In this document: in pieces, positions 26,580 through 39,537 of the stretch
Layout: each line of letters begins with the position of its first letter
Numbering within the stretch: the stretch's first letter is position 1
DNA from: Methyloversatilis universalis
Lineage (GTDB): Bacteria > Pseudomonadota > Gammaproteobacteria > Methylococcales > Methylococcaceae
Direction of reading: 5' to 3'
NCBI GenBank assembly: GCA_020723665.1
Contig: DYIL01000012.1
Span: 1 to 64,000, forward strand
DNA: 64,000 nucleotides
Position numbers and translations under genes: made by a program
The notes under the pieces: model-generated
The model's database searches: none
Seen by the model: the letters and a program-made list of their open reading frames with translations, nothing else
What the model was told of the DNA's origin: nothing

Positions 26580-26630
26580 AACTCGGAAATCTTCCTTTGG
26601 TGCCAGCAAAATTGAGGGGATTACGGCTCT

Positions 26631-26798
26631 ATAATCCTAGAAACGGCAGTTGACCGCTGCGATGCGCCAGAAAAGTAGAATGCGGTGAGCGAAGCGAACC
26701 GCCCTTCGACCAGGCTCAGGACAGGCCCTTCGACTCCGCTCAGGACAGGCTTGCCAGCCGCACACTCAGACGCGTCCAACTGCCGTTTCTAGGATAAT
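26631..26798. mobile_element. MITE-like non-autonomous element
   Basis: The element is bounded by inverted repeats: 26635-26652 (TCCTAGAAACGGCAGTTG) pairs with 26777-26794 exactly, with ATAA / TAAT bases beyond. The 168-bp interior has no reading frame, includes two REP-like cores (GACCAGGCTCAGGACAGG and GACTCCGCTCAGGACAGG), and its left half matches 8904-8990 in inverse orientation. Its size, perfect ends and a second copy support a MITE. No transposase with matching ends is in the window. Confidence 0.6.
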
Positions 26799-26825
26799 AC
26801 GGCTTTCCATTTAGACTCTCGCATC

Positions 26826-27314
26826 ATGAGCAAACTCACTCATTTCAACGAATCGGGCGCCGCCCATATGGTCGATGTGGGCGCCAAGCCTTTGACGCAG
26901 CGGGTGGCGGTCGCCGAGGGTTACATCGAGATGCGTCCCGAAACCCTGGATTTGGTCGTGCAAGGCGGCCACAAGAAAGGCGATGTCCTAGGGATCGCCC
27001 GCGTTGCCGGCATCATGGCCAGCAAGAAGACCTCGGAGCTGATCCCGCTCTGCCATCCGATCCCGATCACGAACGTCGACCTCGTGCTCGAACCGCAGCC
27101 CGAACGCGGGCGTGTGTATTGCGAAGCGACGGTCAAGACGGTCGGACAAACGGGAGTCGAAATGGAAGCGCTCACCGCCGTGCAGGTGGCGCTCCTGACC
27201 GTCTACGACATGTGCAAGGCGGTGGATCGCGGAATGACGATTCAGTCCGTCCGTCTGCTCGAAAAAACGGGCGGGCGTTCCGGCCATTGGCAGCGGGAAA
27301 AGGATCCGGCGTAA
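26826..27314 (+). CDS. moaC: Cyclic pyranopterin monophosphate synthase MoaC
   Basis: 162 residues. It makes cyclic pyranopterin phosphate from the MoaA product in molybdenum cofactor synthesis, as a cytoplasmic hexamer. Family marks are the start [46 protein letters not shown] and [12 protein letters not shown] with the catalytic lysines. Length is normal. No other moa gene is beside it; it sits between the MITE-like element and folA, which is convergent and 24 bases away. Confidence 0.96.
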   Translation: MSKLTHFNESGAAHMVDVGAKPLTQRVAVAEGYIEMRPETLDLVVQGGHKKGDVLGIARVAGIMASKKTSELIPLCHPIPITNVDLVLEPQPERGRVYCEATVKTVGQTGVEMEALTAVQVALLTVYDMCKAVDRGMTIQSVRLLEKTGGRSGHWQREKDPA

Positions 27315-27338
27315 GCCGAACCGGAACGCTTAGAGCGG

Positions 27339-27854
27339 TCAATCGGGCGCTTGCCTTTCACCGTGGTCGTCCGTTTTCCTTTCGAGGACTAAAAAACTGT
27401 AGCTCAATCCGCTGTCGGGATCGTCCTCAACGTCGAGACGTTCGATTTCGCTCCACTCATCCCACTTGAGCCGAGGAAAGAAGGTGTCGCCCGCAAAGGT
27501 TCGGTGAATGAGTGTGAGATAAAGGCGATCGGCCCTCGGCAGTAACGTCTCATACAAGGAGGACCCGCCGATGACCATGGCTTCGTCCGCGTCGGCCTCC
27601 TCGAGAGCGTCCGTTAAGGAGTGTACCACGACGCAACCCGGTGCGGCGTACGCGGGGTCCGATGTTAAAACGATATTCTTTCGACCGGGCAGTGGCCGAC
27701 CTATGGATTCGTGAGTCCGCCGTCCCATGATCAGCGGCTTTCCCATGGTGATCCGTTTAAAGCGCTTGAGGTCCTGGGACAGATGCCAAGGCATCCGGTT
27801 ATCCACACCGATCACCCGATTCTCGCCCATGGCGACGATAAGAGAAATTTTCAT
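27339..27854 (-). CDS. folA: Dihydrofolate reductase
   Basis: 171 residues. Reduces dihydrofolate to tetrahydrofolate with NADPH. The start MKISLIVAMGENRVIGVDNR, the active-site segment MPWHLSQDLKRFKRITMGKP, IMGRRTHESIGRPLPGR, and the later VIGGSSLYETLLPRAD are all standard. It lies on the same strand as lgt and thyA, the usual lgt-thyA-folA neighbourhood, but an IS1380 remnant now separates it from thyA by about 850 bases, so it may depend on its own promoter. Confidence 0.96.
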   Translation of the reverse strand: MKISLIVAMGENRVIGVDNRMPWHLSQDLKRFKRITMGKPLIMGRRTHESIGRPLPGRKNIVLTSDPAYAAPGCVVVHSLTDALEEADADEAMVIGGSSLYETLLPRADRLYLTLIHRTFAGDTFFPRLKWDEWSEIERLDVEDDPDSGLSYSFLVLERKTDDHGERQAPD

Positions 27855-27986
27855 AAAGCCGTTCTTTTAGCCCTAGCCCGGATATTTCACCGCGAACCTA
27901 TCGGCAAGCATTGAACCCCGCAGAAAATTTACTTGCAATAAGATTTTGTCGGGGCTTTGCCGATGCCTAAGTGTACCGGGGATCGG

Positions 27987-28440
27987 ATGGATTTTGGGCG
28001 TCTCGGACGCCAGGTCATCGAAGCCAATTTTGCAGGTGGCGCCATCGGTTCCGACGGCGGGCTGATGTAGCTGCGGCAGGCGGATCGCAAGACCGGCATC
28101 GCCACCGCGATGGCGGAGGCCTTGCATGACCCGACCGCATCACGCACACCCCCTGCGCAATCTCGTCGCCCAGCGCCTGTACGGTCTGTACTGCGGCTAC
28201 GAGGATCTGAACGACCACGACCGGCTGCGTCACGATCCGCTGATGCAGACTGCGGCGGGCAAGGTTGAGGAACTGGGTAGCAGCCCGACCTTCTCGCGTC
28301 TGGAGACTGGTGCGCGGCGCGCCGACATCGTGGCACTGAACCGGGTGTTGGTCGAGCAGTTCGTTGCGGCGCAGGCGCGGCCACCACGCGAACTGATCCT
28401 GGATGTGGATGCCTCCCACGTGCCGTTGCATGGCGATCAA
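27987..28440 (+). pseudogene. IS1380-family transposase fragment
   Basis: The N-terminal third of an IS1380 transposase can be read: DFGRLGRQVIEANFAGG, GSDGGLM, a TAG stop at about 28068-28070, then LRQADRKTGIATAMAEALHD, HHAHPLRNLVAQRLYGLYCG, YEDLNDHDRLRHDPLMQ and RELILDVDASHVPLHGDQ, which carries the first catalytic aspartate region. Homology stops at about 28440. The rest, some 300 residues, is missing, as are recognisable ends. The remaining bases to thyA hold no gene. Confidence 0.8.
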
Positions 28441-28699
28441 AGGACCCTCTACACTGAAGGCTTCAACCGCTTCGTTACCTCCACGATTGCTCCGGTTGCT
28501 ACCGGCCGGAGCGACCGTTGCCGGGCGGCACTCGCACCCGCTGAGAAACAGCGCCTTGGCACGGCGCACGAAACATCAGGGTTAGGGCCTACCCCGGCAG
28601 ATTCCCATGCCTCTGCCGCAGACACGTCCAGAGCTTAATCGAAGGGCTCACAGGGCGAACGGCCTGCCGAAAGTGGCTCTTGACATCGCTTCAGGGCGT

Positions 28700-29596
28700 T
28701 CAAACCGCGACGTCGGCGGGTATGTGGGGATGGGGCTCATAGCCCTCCAGCTCGAAATCGTCGATTCGATAACTGAATAGGTCGGGGGCCTTGCGTTTGA
28801 TATGAAGCCTTGGAAAGGTACGCGGCTCTCGCTCGATCTGGATCTGCGCCTGCGGGATGTGATTCAGATAGAGATGCACGTCGCAACCGAACCAGACGAT
28901 CTCTCCGGGCGCGTAACCACATTGCTCGGCGAGGAGGTGAGTCAACAGCGCGAGGTTCGCGATATTCCAGCTCAGGCCCAGATAGGCATCCGCCGATCGC
29001 TGCATCAACGCTCCCGACAAGGTGTTCGTCGCCTGGCAGACAAAGAATTGATAGGTCTTGTGACAGGGCGGAAGCGCCATCTCCTCCAACTGGGCGACGT
29101 TCCAACTTTCGAAAAGCAAACGTCGCGAACCAGGGTCGTTCTTCAGTCCTTCGACCAGTTGCCGAAGCTGGTCGATCTCTTTGCCGTCGTAAGTCCGCCA
29201 GCGCCGCCATTGATAGCCGTACACCGGCCCCAGGTCTCCCCACTGAGCGGCGAACGCGTCGTCGCTCAAAATCCGTCGCTCGAACTCTTCCTGGCTGATC
29301 GGTTCGCCCGTCGCGTCCCGGTATTTTTTCAGCGGCCAGTCGGTCCAGATCCGCACATTCTGCTCCAAAAGCTCGCGAATGTTGCGCCCTCCCGATAACA
29401 TCCACAAAAGTTCCTTGAATGCCGTCTTCCAGAAGATCCGCTTGGTGGTAAACAGCGGAAATCCCGCGGCGAGATCGAATCGCATCGTATAGCCGAACAA
29501 GGCGCGCGTTCCGACCCCGGTGCGATCGACCCGTTCATCCCCCTCGGTTATCAGGTTCCGAAGCAAGGCGAGATATTGCTTTTCCGGATGGGACAT
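28700..29596 (-). CDS. thyA: Thymidylate synthase
   Basis: 298 residues from the ATG at 29596 (MSHPEKQYLALLRNLITEG); two more in-frame ATGs lie upstream at 29608 and 29617, and none has a strong ribosome-binding site. The enzyme methylates dUMP to dTMP with methylene-THF, giving dihydrofolate for FolA. Marks: DRTGVGTRALFGYTMRFDL, ELLWMLSGGRNI, GDLGPVYGYQWRRW, SRRLLFESWN, the nucleophile cysteine in ALPPCHKTYQFFV, and the C-terminal HPHIPADVAV typical of ThyA. It follows lgt on the same strand. Confidence 0.96.
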   Translation of the reverse strand: MSHPEKQYLALLRNLITEGDERVDRTGVGTRALFGYTMRFDLAAGFPLFTTKRIFWKTAFKELLWMLSGGRNIRELLEQNVRIWTDWPLKKYRDATGEPISQEEFERRILSDDAFAAQWGDLGPVYGYQWRRWRTYDGKEIDQLRQLVEGLKNDPGSRRLLFESWNVAQLEEMALPPCHKTYQFFVCQATNTLSGALMQRSADAYLGLSWNIANLALLTHLLAEQCGYAPGEIVWFGCDVHLYLNHIPQAQIQIEREPRTFPRLHIKRKAPDLFSYRIDDFELEGYEPHPHIPADVAV

Positions 29597-29657
29597 AGTG
29601 TCTGGCATTCGAGTCATCTAAAGTCGTGTTTCGCGTGAAGGCTGCGGCGCCGGGCAT

Positions 29658-30467
29658 TCAGGACTTATCGGGACTCAGAACGGTTGTTGTCGGGCGGCGA
29701 TAAGCCAGCAGTAAGAACAGAATGCCCAGGACAATCATGGGAAAGCTCAGCGCTTGCCCCATGGTGAGCCAACCGAACGCAAGATAACCGATGTGCGCAT
29801 CCGGCAGCCGCACGAACTCGATCGCGAACCGGAACAGGCCGTAGAGCAGAAGAAACAGCCCGCTTACCGCCATGGTCGGTGGCGAGCGGCGACTGAAAAA
29901 ATGAAGTGCCACGAAGAGAACGAGTCCTTCCAGAAAGGCCTCGTACAGTTGCGAGGGATGGCGCGGCTCGGGACCTGCATCGGGAAATACCATCGCCCAG
30001 GGCAAGTCGGTCGGTTTTCCCCAGAGCTCGCCGTTGATGAAATTACCGATCCGGCCCGTAAAAAGCCCAATCGGCACGTAGCGCGCGACGAAATCGGTCA
30101 CTGCAAAAAACGAGGTTTTCTGTCGTCGAGCGAAGACCCACATCGCCGCCAGTGCGCCCAACAACCCGCCGTGGAAAGCCATTCCCCCTTCCCATACTCG
30201 GAACAGCATCAACGGGTCCTGGACGAATGCCGGGAAGCTATAGAACAGCATATAACCCACCCGGCCGCCGACCAGTAGTCCGAGCGCGGTATAAAAGACT
30301 AGGTCTTCCACTTGGGCAGAGGTCCACTGAAATCCCGGCTCTCTCGCTCTCCGCCGAGCCAACCACCATGCAGCGCCGATGCCGATGACGTACATCAGCC
30401 CGTACCAATGAATCTTCAAAGGACCGATGCTGATAGCCACTGGGTCGATGGATGGGTATGGCAACAT
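29658..30467 (-). CDS. lgt: Prolipoprotein diacylglyceryl transferase
   Basis: 269 residues. The start at 30467 ([20 protein letters not shown]) is chosen because GCGGAGAGACAGCCAA precedes it. The enzyme moves diacylglycerol from phosphatidylglycerol to the lipobox cysteine of prolipoproteins in the inner membrane. Seven or so membrane segments are present, with the catalytic HGGLLGA motif and the Lgt signature [13 protein letters not shown]. The lipoprotein at 46968 and others would be its substrates. It is followed by thyA, as in E. coli. Confidence 0.96.
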   Translation of the reverse strand: MLPYPSIDPVAISIGPLKIHWYGLMYVIGIGAAWWLARRRAREPGFQWTSAQVEDLVFYTALGLLVGGRVGYMLFYSFPAFVQDPLMLFRVWEGGMAFHGGLLGALAAMWVFARRQKTSFFAVTDFVARYVPIGLFTGRIGNFINGELWGKPTDLPWAMVFPDAGPEPRHPSQLYEAFLEGLVLFVALHFFSRRSPPTMAVSGLFLLLYGLFRFAIEFVRLPDAHIGYLAFGWLTMGQALSFPMIVLGILFLLLAYRRPTTTVLSPDKS

Positions 30468-30621
30468 TTGGCTGTCTCTCCGCAAATTAGGATTCGGATG
30501 AAGTCGCGTTCGGGGAATAAAAAGCGTGAAGCGTGCGATCGGAAGCGGTCGAAAGCTCGGGCCGCGAGAAGTATACCCTGATCGCGAGCCGGCTGGTGTG
30601 TCTTAAAGGGAACGAGACGGC

Positions 30622-30637
30622 TGTTCCACGTGGAACA
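30622..30637. other. parS centromere site 1
   Basis: TGTTCCACGTGGAACA is a perfect 16-base palindrome matching the chromosomal ParB-binding site known from Pseudomonas and Bacillus (TGTTnCACGTGnAACA). It lies in the non-coding stretch between gyrB and lgt, about 6 kb from dnaA. No other feature was seen in this 319-base gap. Confidence 0.9.
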
Positions 30638-30786
30638 ATGGCGTGTAGCCCGAGCGGATCGGGTTTGGGCAAACGACGTTGGAAGGCCGCTCAGCGAGAG
30701 AGGCCGTTTTCATATCACCCGGAAAGGCTCTCGATCCAGAAGTCTCTACCGGCCTGGCCGGCCTCTCTTCGCACTCCGGGACGCGA

Positions 30787-34291
<3,505 letters not shown>

Positions 34292-34373
34292 ACGCGGCCT
34301 CAAGCCTCCATAACACTGCGCATGGGTCGGCCTGCAACCGCGCCGCACCGGGTTCGCGAAGCATGCCCCACGC

Positions 34374-35477
34374 TCAAAGACGCATGGGCATGACGATGAA
34401 TTTGAACTGCGTGTCCTCGCAATCTTCGATCAAGCAGCTGTTGGCACTCTCGGTAAACGAGAGCTTGACGCTTTCGGAGTCCACATTGTTGACGGCGTCC
34501 AAAAGATAAGACGCATTGAATCCAACCGAAACTTCCTTGCCGTTCAGTTCGACAGCGATCCGCTCCTCGGCCTCTTCGTGTTCCGGATTCTGGGCTTTGA
34601 GGCACATAGTTCCGTCTTCGCCGACTTCCATGCTAATACCCCGATATTTTTCGTTCGACAATACCGAAACGCGTGTCAACGCCCCCTTGAAAGCCGCCTT
34701 TTCGACCAAGACCACTCGCGTCAATTCGCGCGGCATCACACGCTGATAATCCGGAAATCTCCCTTCGATCAGTTTGGCGGCGAAACTGACCGTTCCCAAA
34801 TCGACGCGCAGACTGTTCGGCGCGATTTGAATCGTGACAGGATTCTCTCCCTCGTCCAACAACCGATTCAGCTCCAGTATGCCCTTTCTAGGAACGATGA
34901 TCTGCCGGGCTTCCTGCGGGCCGTTCTCCAACGGCTGCTCGAAAAATGCGAGACGGTGTCCGTCCGAAGACACCGCCCGAAGCGCCTGGGAATCCAAATC
35001 CAGCAACAATCCGTTCAGATAATAACGAACGTCTTGCTGCGCCATTGCGAAGATGGTCTTTTCGAGCGCGCGCCCCAAGCCGTTGCGTGGAACGGAAACC
35101 TCGACTTCCGGCGTTCCCGTCTCGAACTCCGGATAATTTTCCGCCGGCAGAGTGCTCAAATTGAAACGGCTGGACCCGCACTGGATAAAAAATTTCTCTT
35201 GCCGGCACTCGAGATTCACCACGCTTCTCTCCGGCAGGAGGCGGCAAATGTCCAGGAACTTCCGTGCCGGCACCGTAACCGAGCCCGCCTCACCGCCTTC
35301 TACCAGCGCTTTGGTAACCAACTGGACTTCCAAATCCGTACCCGTCAGCTGCAAAACCCCGTCGGAAAGCTTCAAAAGGACGTTGGACAGAATCGGCAAA
35401 GTTTGGCGTCGTTCGACGACGCCGACCACCTGCTGCAAGGGTGTCAGCAAATTCTCCCGGCTTATGGTGAACTTCAT
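34374..35477 (-). CDS. dnaN: DNA polymerase III beta sliding clamp
   Basis: 367 residues from ATG 35477 (MKFTISRENLLTPLQQVVGV); an upstream in-frame start would add ten unrelated residues. Three clamp domains are seen, with the conserved TLPILSNVLL, FEQPLENG, VLVEKAAFKGALTRVSVLSN and the C-terminal VIMPMRL that forms part of the partner-binding pocket. The dimeric ring tethers polymerases to DNA. It lies between dnaA and recF. Confidence 0.97.
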   Translation of the reverse strand: MKFTISRENLLTPLQQVVGVVERRQTLPILSNVLLKLSDGVLQLTGTDLEVQLVTKALVEGGEAGSVTVPARKFLDICRLLPERSVVNLECRQEKFFIQCGSSRFNLSTLPAENYPEFETGTPEVEVSVPRNGLGRALEKTIFAMAQQDVRYYLNGLLLDLDSQALRAVSSDGHRLAFFEQPLENGPQEARQIIVPRKGILELNRLLDEGENPVTIQIAPNSLRVDLGTVSFAAKLIEGRFPDYQRVMPRELTRVVLVEKAAFKGALTRVSVLSNEKYRGISMEVGEDGTMCLKAQNPEHEEAEERIAVELNGKEVSVGFNASYLLDAVNNVDSESVKLSFTESANSCLIEDCEDTQFKFIVMPMRL

Positions 35478-35550
35478 AATAAGGTCATGTGTAGATGCGA
35501 AAAGCATTCAACAAAAAATGCCGGCTTTTCAAGCGGCAGGTCGTTCACGC

Positions 35551-36876
35551 CTAGTTCGATAGGGTGCGCATCAGATTCGAATAGTCCTCCGCGAACTTGC
35601 TATCGCTTTCTTTCAGCTCCTGTACCTTACGGCACGCGTGCAAAACGGTGGTATGGTCCCGACCGCCGAACTGCTGCCCGATTTCCGGCAAACTGTGATT
35701 GGTCAGTTCTTTGGCCAACGCCATGGCGATCTGCCGAGGACGCGTCACCGACCGCGTCCGCTTGTTCGCCAGGAGATCCGCCACTCGGATCTTGTAGTAT
35801 TCCGCCACCGTCTTCTGGATGTTTTCGATATTGATCATGCGATCCTGAAGCGCGATCAAGTCCCTGAGCGCCTCTTTGGCGAATTCCAGGGTGATCGGCT
35901 TCCCGGTGAAGTGGGCATTGGCGATGACGCGCCGCAAAGCCCCTTCCAATTCGCGGATGTTCGAGCGGATCCGCTTGCCGATGAAGAAGGCCACTTCCGG
36001 CGACAAATCGACACCGGCGTGCTGCGCCTTGCTCATCAGAATAGCCACGCGGGTTTCCAAATCCGGCGGCTCGATCGCCACCGGAAGGCCCCAGCCGAAA
36101 CGCGACTTCAATCGCTCCTCGAGGCCCTTGATTTCCTTTGGATAACGGTCGCAGGTCAAGACCACCTGATGTTTGTTTTCCAGAAGGCTGTTAAAGGTAT
36201 GGAAGAACTCTTCCTGCGAGCGCTCCTTGCCGGCGAAAAACTGAATATCGTCGATCAATAAGGCATCGACCGTCCGGTAATACTCCTTGAACGCGCCGAT
36301 CGCGTTATGCTGCAAGGCCTTGACCATGTCCGAAACAAAGCGCTCGGAATGCAGATAGACGATATTGGCCGAAGCATTAGCCCGAAGAATTTCGTTCCCG
36401 ATGGCGTGCATGAGATGCGTCTTGCCAAGGCCTACGCCCCCGTAAATGAAGAGGGGGTTGTAGGCACGCCCGACGTTTTGCGCCACCTGAATCGACGCCG
36501 CTTTCGCCAATTGGTTGGATTTTCCCTCGACGAAATTGTCGAAGGTGAAAGCGGTGTTGAGGTTGTTCGGAAGGCCTTTTTTGACGCCGGTAGGCCGCTT
36601 GATCGCCGGCGCTGCGGGAGATGTTTCCTGCGCTTTTCGGGTCCCGATTTCCAGAACGACGTGCAAACCGGGCTGAATCTGCTGATCGGACAAGACTTCT
36701 TCGATCTTGCCGATAAAATGCTGTTTTACCCAGTCGAGTACAAACCGGTTGGGCGCTAGGAGCTTCAATTCAGACCCGTTTTCCACCGCTTGCAAGGGCC
36801 TGATCCAAGTGTTGAACTGTTGCGGGGGCAGTTCTCCTTCCAGCTTGCTCATGCACTGATTCCACAGCGCGCTCAT
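35551..36876 (-). CDS. dnaA: Chromosomal replication initiator DnaA
   Basis: 441 residues. Domain I starts [20 protein letters not shown], domain II is short, domain III is the AAA+ module with Walker [17 protein letters not shown] and Walker [14 protein letters not shown], and domain IV has the DNA-binding stretch [19 protein letters not shown] and the [15 protein letters not shown] signature. It is divergent from rpmH across a 184-base region with one perfect DnaA box and starts the dnaA-dnaN-recF-gyrB gene run. Confidence 0.98.
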   Translation of the reverse strand: MSALWNQCMSKLEGELPPQQFNTWIRPLQAVENGSELKLLAPNRFVLDWVKQHFIGKIEEVLSDQQIQPGLHVVLEIGTRKAQETSPAAPAIKRPTGVKKGLPNNLNTAFTFDNFVEGKSNQLAKAASIQVAQNVGRAYNPLFIYGGVGLGKTHLMHAIGNEILRANASANIVYLHSERFVSDMVKALQHNAIGAFKEYYRTVDALLIDDIQFFAGKERSQEEFFHTFNSLLENKHQVVLTCDRYPKEIKGLEERLKSRFGWGLPVAIEPPDLETRVAILMSKAQHAGVDLSPEVAFFIGKRIRSNIRELEGALRRVIANAHFTGKPITLEFAKEALRDLIALQDRMINIENIQKTVAEYYKIRVADLLANKRTRSVTRPRQIAMALAKELTNHSLPEIGQQFGGRDHTTVLHACRKVQELKESDSKFAEDYSNLMRTLSN

Positions 36877-36977
36877 TGTGCGGCTCCCTTATCGTACTCG
36901 AGGAATGGAACATAAGGCATAGGCGATAAATGCGTGAGCGCTTTAACGGAATTGGTTATCATACCGTAAGACCGGAC

Positions 36978-36986
36978 TTATCCACA
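36978..36986. promoter_or_regulatory. Perfect DnaA box in the dnaA-rpmH intergenic region
   Basis: TTATCCACA matches the strict DnaA box. It is the only perfect copy I see between dnaA and rpmH, and it lies directly upstream of the rpmH promoter. It could serve dnaA autoregulation or be part of oriC. A full origin with several boxes and an AT-rich unwinding element is not evident in these 184 bases. Confidence 0.6.
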
Positions 36987-36989
36987 GCA

Positions 36990-37018
36990 TTGACACGCCG
37001 CCGACACTAAATTACGAT
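36990..37018 (+). promoter_or_regulatory. rpmH promoter
   Basis: TTGACA (36990-36995) and TACGAT (37013-37018), spaced by 17 bases, lie 42 bases before the rpmH ATG. The -35 begins three bases after the DnaA box, so DnaA could influence it. Confidence 0.65.
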
Positions 37019-37060
37019 GCATAGCTTTGTATTTTCTTTGCGGAATTCAACAGGTGCCCC

Positions 37061-37195
37061 ATGAAAAGAACCTATCAGCCCAGCAAGATTAAGCGTGTCC
37101 GAACCCACGGCTTTCGCGCGCGTATGAAAACCCGCGGTGGACGTCTGGTTCTGAGCGCGCGTCGTGCAAAAGGTCGCAAACGGCTCACCGTCTGA
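37061..37195 (+). CDS. rpmH: 50S ribosomal protein L34
   Basis: 44 residues: [18 protein letters not shown], then [20 protein letters not shown] and RKRLTV. This is the complete, highly conserved L34 of the large ribosomal subunit. It starts the rpmH-rnpA-yidD-yidC-mnmE run, which is the usual gene order, and its stop lies three bases before the rnpA start. Confidence 0.98.
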   Translation: MKRTYQPSKIKRVRTHGFRARMKTRGGRLVLSARRAKGRKRLTV

Positions 37196-37198
37196 CGT

Positions 37199-37594
37199 TT
37201 GGCGTCGCCTAGCTACGGCTTCCCCCGAACGCGCCGCTTAAGTAGCGCCGCCGATTTCCAGCGCGTTTTCGAGCGGCCCTGCAAGTCTGCAGACCAATAC
37301 TTAACCGTGCTCGCGCGAACCAACGGCCGGGACTATCCGCGCCTCGGGTTGGCAATCGCCAGACGACAAATCCGTAACGCCGCCGATCGCAACCGCATCA
37401 AGCGCATCATCCGCGAAAGTTTCCGCTTACGGCAGTCTCTGCTCGGCGGAATCGATTTTGTGGTAATGGCGCGTAGCGCCGCAATTCAGGCAGACCATGA
37501 AACACTCCGACGCTCTTTGCATAAGCACTGGGAAAACCTGGTGAGGCGATGCAAGCCATCTTGGTCTTCTTCATCAAACTCTATCAGTACCTGA
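37199..37594 (+). CDS. rnpA: Ribonuclease P protein component
   Basis: 131 residues with a TTG start three bases after rpmH; no better ATG exists before the conserved region (FPRTRRLSSAADFQRVFERP). The RNP motif RNAADRNRIKRIIRESFRL is intact. It binds the RNase P RNA and helps mature tRNA 5' ends. The serine-rich end (SWSSSSNS) is read through the start of yidD, which overlaps by 46 bases. Confidence 0.93.
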   Translation: MASPSYGFPRTRRLSSAADFQRVFERPCKSADQYLTVLARTNGRDYPRLGLAIARRQIRNAADRNRIKRIIRESFRLRQSLLGGIDFVVMARSAAIQADHETLRRSLHKHWENLVRRCKPSWSSSSNSIST

Positions 37595-37776
37595 TTAGCC
37601 CTTGGGTGGGGCAGCATTGTCGTTTCCACCCGACGTGCTCCAGTTACGCCTTGACCGCCATTCAGCGGTTCGGACCTCTAAGGGGATCTTATCTCGCCGT
37701 AAGGCGACTGCTGCGATGCCACCCGTGGCACGAAGGCGGTATTGATCCCGTCCCAGACCAATTCGGAAGAAAATAA
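37549..37776 (+). CDS. yidD: Membrane protein insertion efficiency factor YidD
   Basis: 75 residues overlapping the 3' end of rnpA. It shows FFIKLYQYLISPWVGQHCRF and the family signature HPTCSSYALTAIQRFG, then RRLLRCHPWHEGGIDPVP. It is a small inner-membrane-associated protein that helps YidC-dependent insertion. yidC starts two bases after its stop. Confidence 0.95.
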   Translation: MQAILVFFIKLYQYLISPWVGQHCRFHPTCSSYALTAIQRFGPLRGSYLAVRRLLRCHPWHEGGIDPVPDQFGRK

Positions 37777-37778
37777 GA

Positions 37779-39413
37779 ATGGATAATATAAGGTTCGTTC
37801 TCTTCGTCTTATTCGTATTTCTCAGCTTCATGCTTTGGCAGCAATGGCAGGTGGATTACGGGCCCAAGCCTGAACCCACGGCGCAGACCGAGCCGACGGC
37901 AGCAGCCGCGCCGGGCGACGTACCCGAGTCCGCTCGGAGTGTCGACGACATCGCCAAAACCCCTGAGCCCACTGTCGCCGCCCTCGAGCATCCGCGCGTC
38001 ACCGTCACGACCGATGTCATACGCGCCGAGATCGACACCAAGGGCGGCGATCTGCGCGTACTCGATCTGCTCGATTATCCCCAGAGCAAGGACCAGCCTG
38101 ACCAACCGGTTCGACTGTTCGATGACCAAAATCACTTTTTCATTGCACAAAGCGGTTTCCTAGGGGAAGAAACCCAGGCTCCCACCCATCACAGCCTCTG
38201 GCATACGGAAGCCGAAACTTACTCGCTGGCGGAAGGCCAAGACACCCTCCGCGTACCTTTTACCTGGACCAACGACAAGGGCGTCAAGATTACCAAGACT
38301 TTGATCTTCGCCAAAGGCAGCTATCTGATCGAACTCGAGCAACAGGTGATCAACCAGTCCGGAACCGAGTGGAAAGGGCGCCAATACGTTCAACTGCAAC
38401 GCAAGAATCCCGAAAATAAGGATCAGGACGCTTTCGTCCGGACCTATACCGGCGGCGTGCTGTATACCCCGGAAGAAAAGTACGAAAAGATAACGTTCGA
38501 GGACATGGCGGATTCGACCCTGAATCGCAAAGCCAAGGATGGCTGGATCGCCATGATCCAGCACTATTTCCTCGCCGCTTGGATTCCGATCGCGGGCGAA
38601 GAGCACAACTTTTACACCAAAGCCCTCTCCGACAGTCATTTCGTCATCGGAGCCTATTCGCCCATGATCGACGTCAAGCCGGGCGAAGAAAAAGTCTTCA
38701 AAGCCAATTTGTTCGCGGGTCCCAAGCTCCAACGCGTCTTGGAGAAAACCGCTCCCGGCCTCGAGCTGACGGTTGATTACGGCTCCCTGACCATCGTCGC
38801 CAAACCCATTTTCTGGCTGCTAGAGCAGTTCCATAAGATTTTCAATAACTGGGGATGGGCGATCGTGTTCGTCACCATCACGCTGAAGGCCTTGTTCTAC
38901 AAGCTGTCGCAAGCCAGCTACCGCTCCATGGCCAAGATGCGCAAACTCCAACCCAAGCTTCAACAACTGAAGGAACGCCACGCGGACGACAAGCAGAAGT
39001 TCAACATGGCGATGATGGAGCTATACAGGAAGGAAAAAGTGAATCCGCTGGGAGGCTGTTTACCTATTCTGGTCCAAATCCCCGTGTTCATCGCCCTGTA
39101 CTGGGTTCTGATCGAAAGCGTGGAAATGCGTCAGGCGCCGTTCATCCTTTGGCTGAACGACCTCTCCGCCAAGGATCCCTACTTCATTCTTCCGCTGATC
39201 ATGGGCGTCTCCATGTACATCCAGCAGAAGCTCAATCCGCCGCCCGCCGATCCGGTGCAAGCCAAGGTGATGCAGTTCTTCCCGGTCATATTCACCGGCT
39301 TCTTCGCCTTCTTCCCGTCCGGGCTCGTGCTTTACTGGGTGGTCAACAACATTCTGTCCATCCTCCAGCAGTGGCATATCACCCGGCAGATCGAACGGAG
39401 CGCCCACGCTTAG
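37779..39413 (+). CDS. yidC: Membrane protein insertase YidC
   Basis: 544 residues, the Gram-negative form. One N-terminal membrane segment ([18 protein letters not shown]), a long periplasmic beta domain (about 60-350), then the conserved insertase core of five segments, including [20 protein letters not shown], the cytoplasmic hairpin ([18 protein letters not shown]), [20 protein letters not shown] and the final [18 protein letters not shown]. It inserts and folds inner-membrane proteins alone or with SecYEG. Confidence 0.97.
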   Translation: MDNIRFVLFVLFVFLSFMLWQQWQVDYGPKPEPTAQTEPTAAAAPGDVPESARSVDDIAKTPEPTVAALEHPRVTVTTDVIRAEIDTKGGDLRVLDLLDYPQSKDQPDQPVRLFDDQNHFFIAQSGFLGEETQAPTHHSLWHTEAETYSLAEGQDTLRVPFTWTNDKGVKITKTLIFAKGSYLIELEQQVINQSGTEWKGRQYVQLQRKNPENKDQDAFVRTYTGGVLYTPEEKYEKITFEDMADSTLNRKAKDGWIAMIQHYFLAAWIPIAGEEHNFYTKALSDSHFVIGAYSPMIDVKPGEEKVFKANLFAGPKLQRVLEKTAPGLELTVDYGSLTIVAKPIFWLLEQFHKIFNNWGWAIVFVTITLKALFYKLSQASYRSMAKMRKLQPKLQQLKERHADDKQKFNMAMMELYRKEKVNPLGGCLPILVQIPVFIALYWVLIESVEMRQAPFILWLNDLSAKDPYFILPLIMGVSMYIQQKLNPPPADPVQAKVMQFFPVIFTGFFAFFPSGLVLYWVVNNILSILQQWHITRQIERSAHA

Positions 39414-39537
39414 CACGCCTTCCCGCCCGGCCGTGCCGACCACCCGGCACTGCCGGGCCTCTTTCGCCCTGCGGCGGCGCGACTCGCCGGTCTTTCCGCC
39501 GCGTTCCGGAGCAAAAGCCGGTTCCGGAGTCCATACC

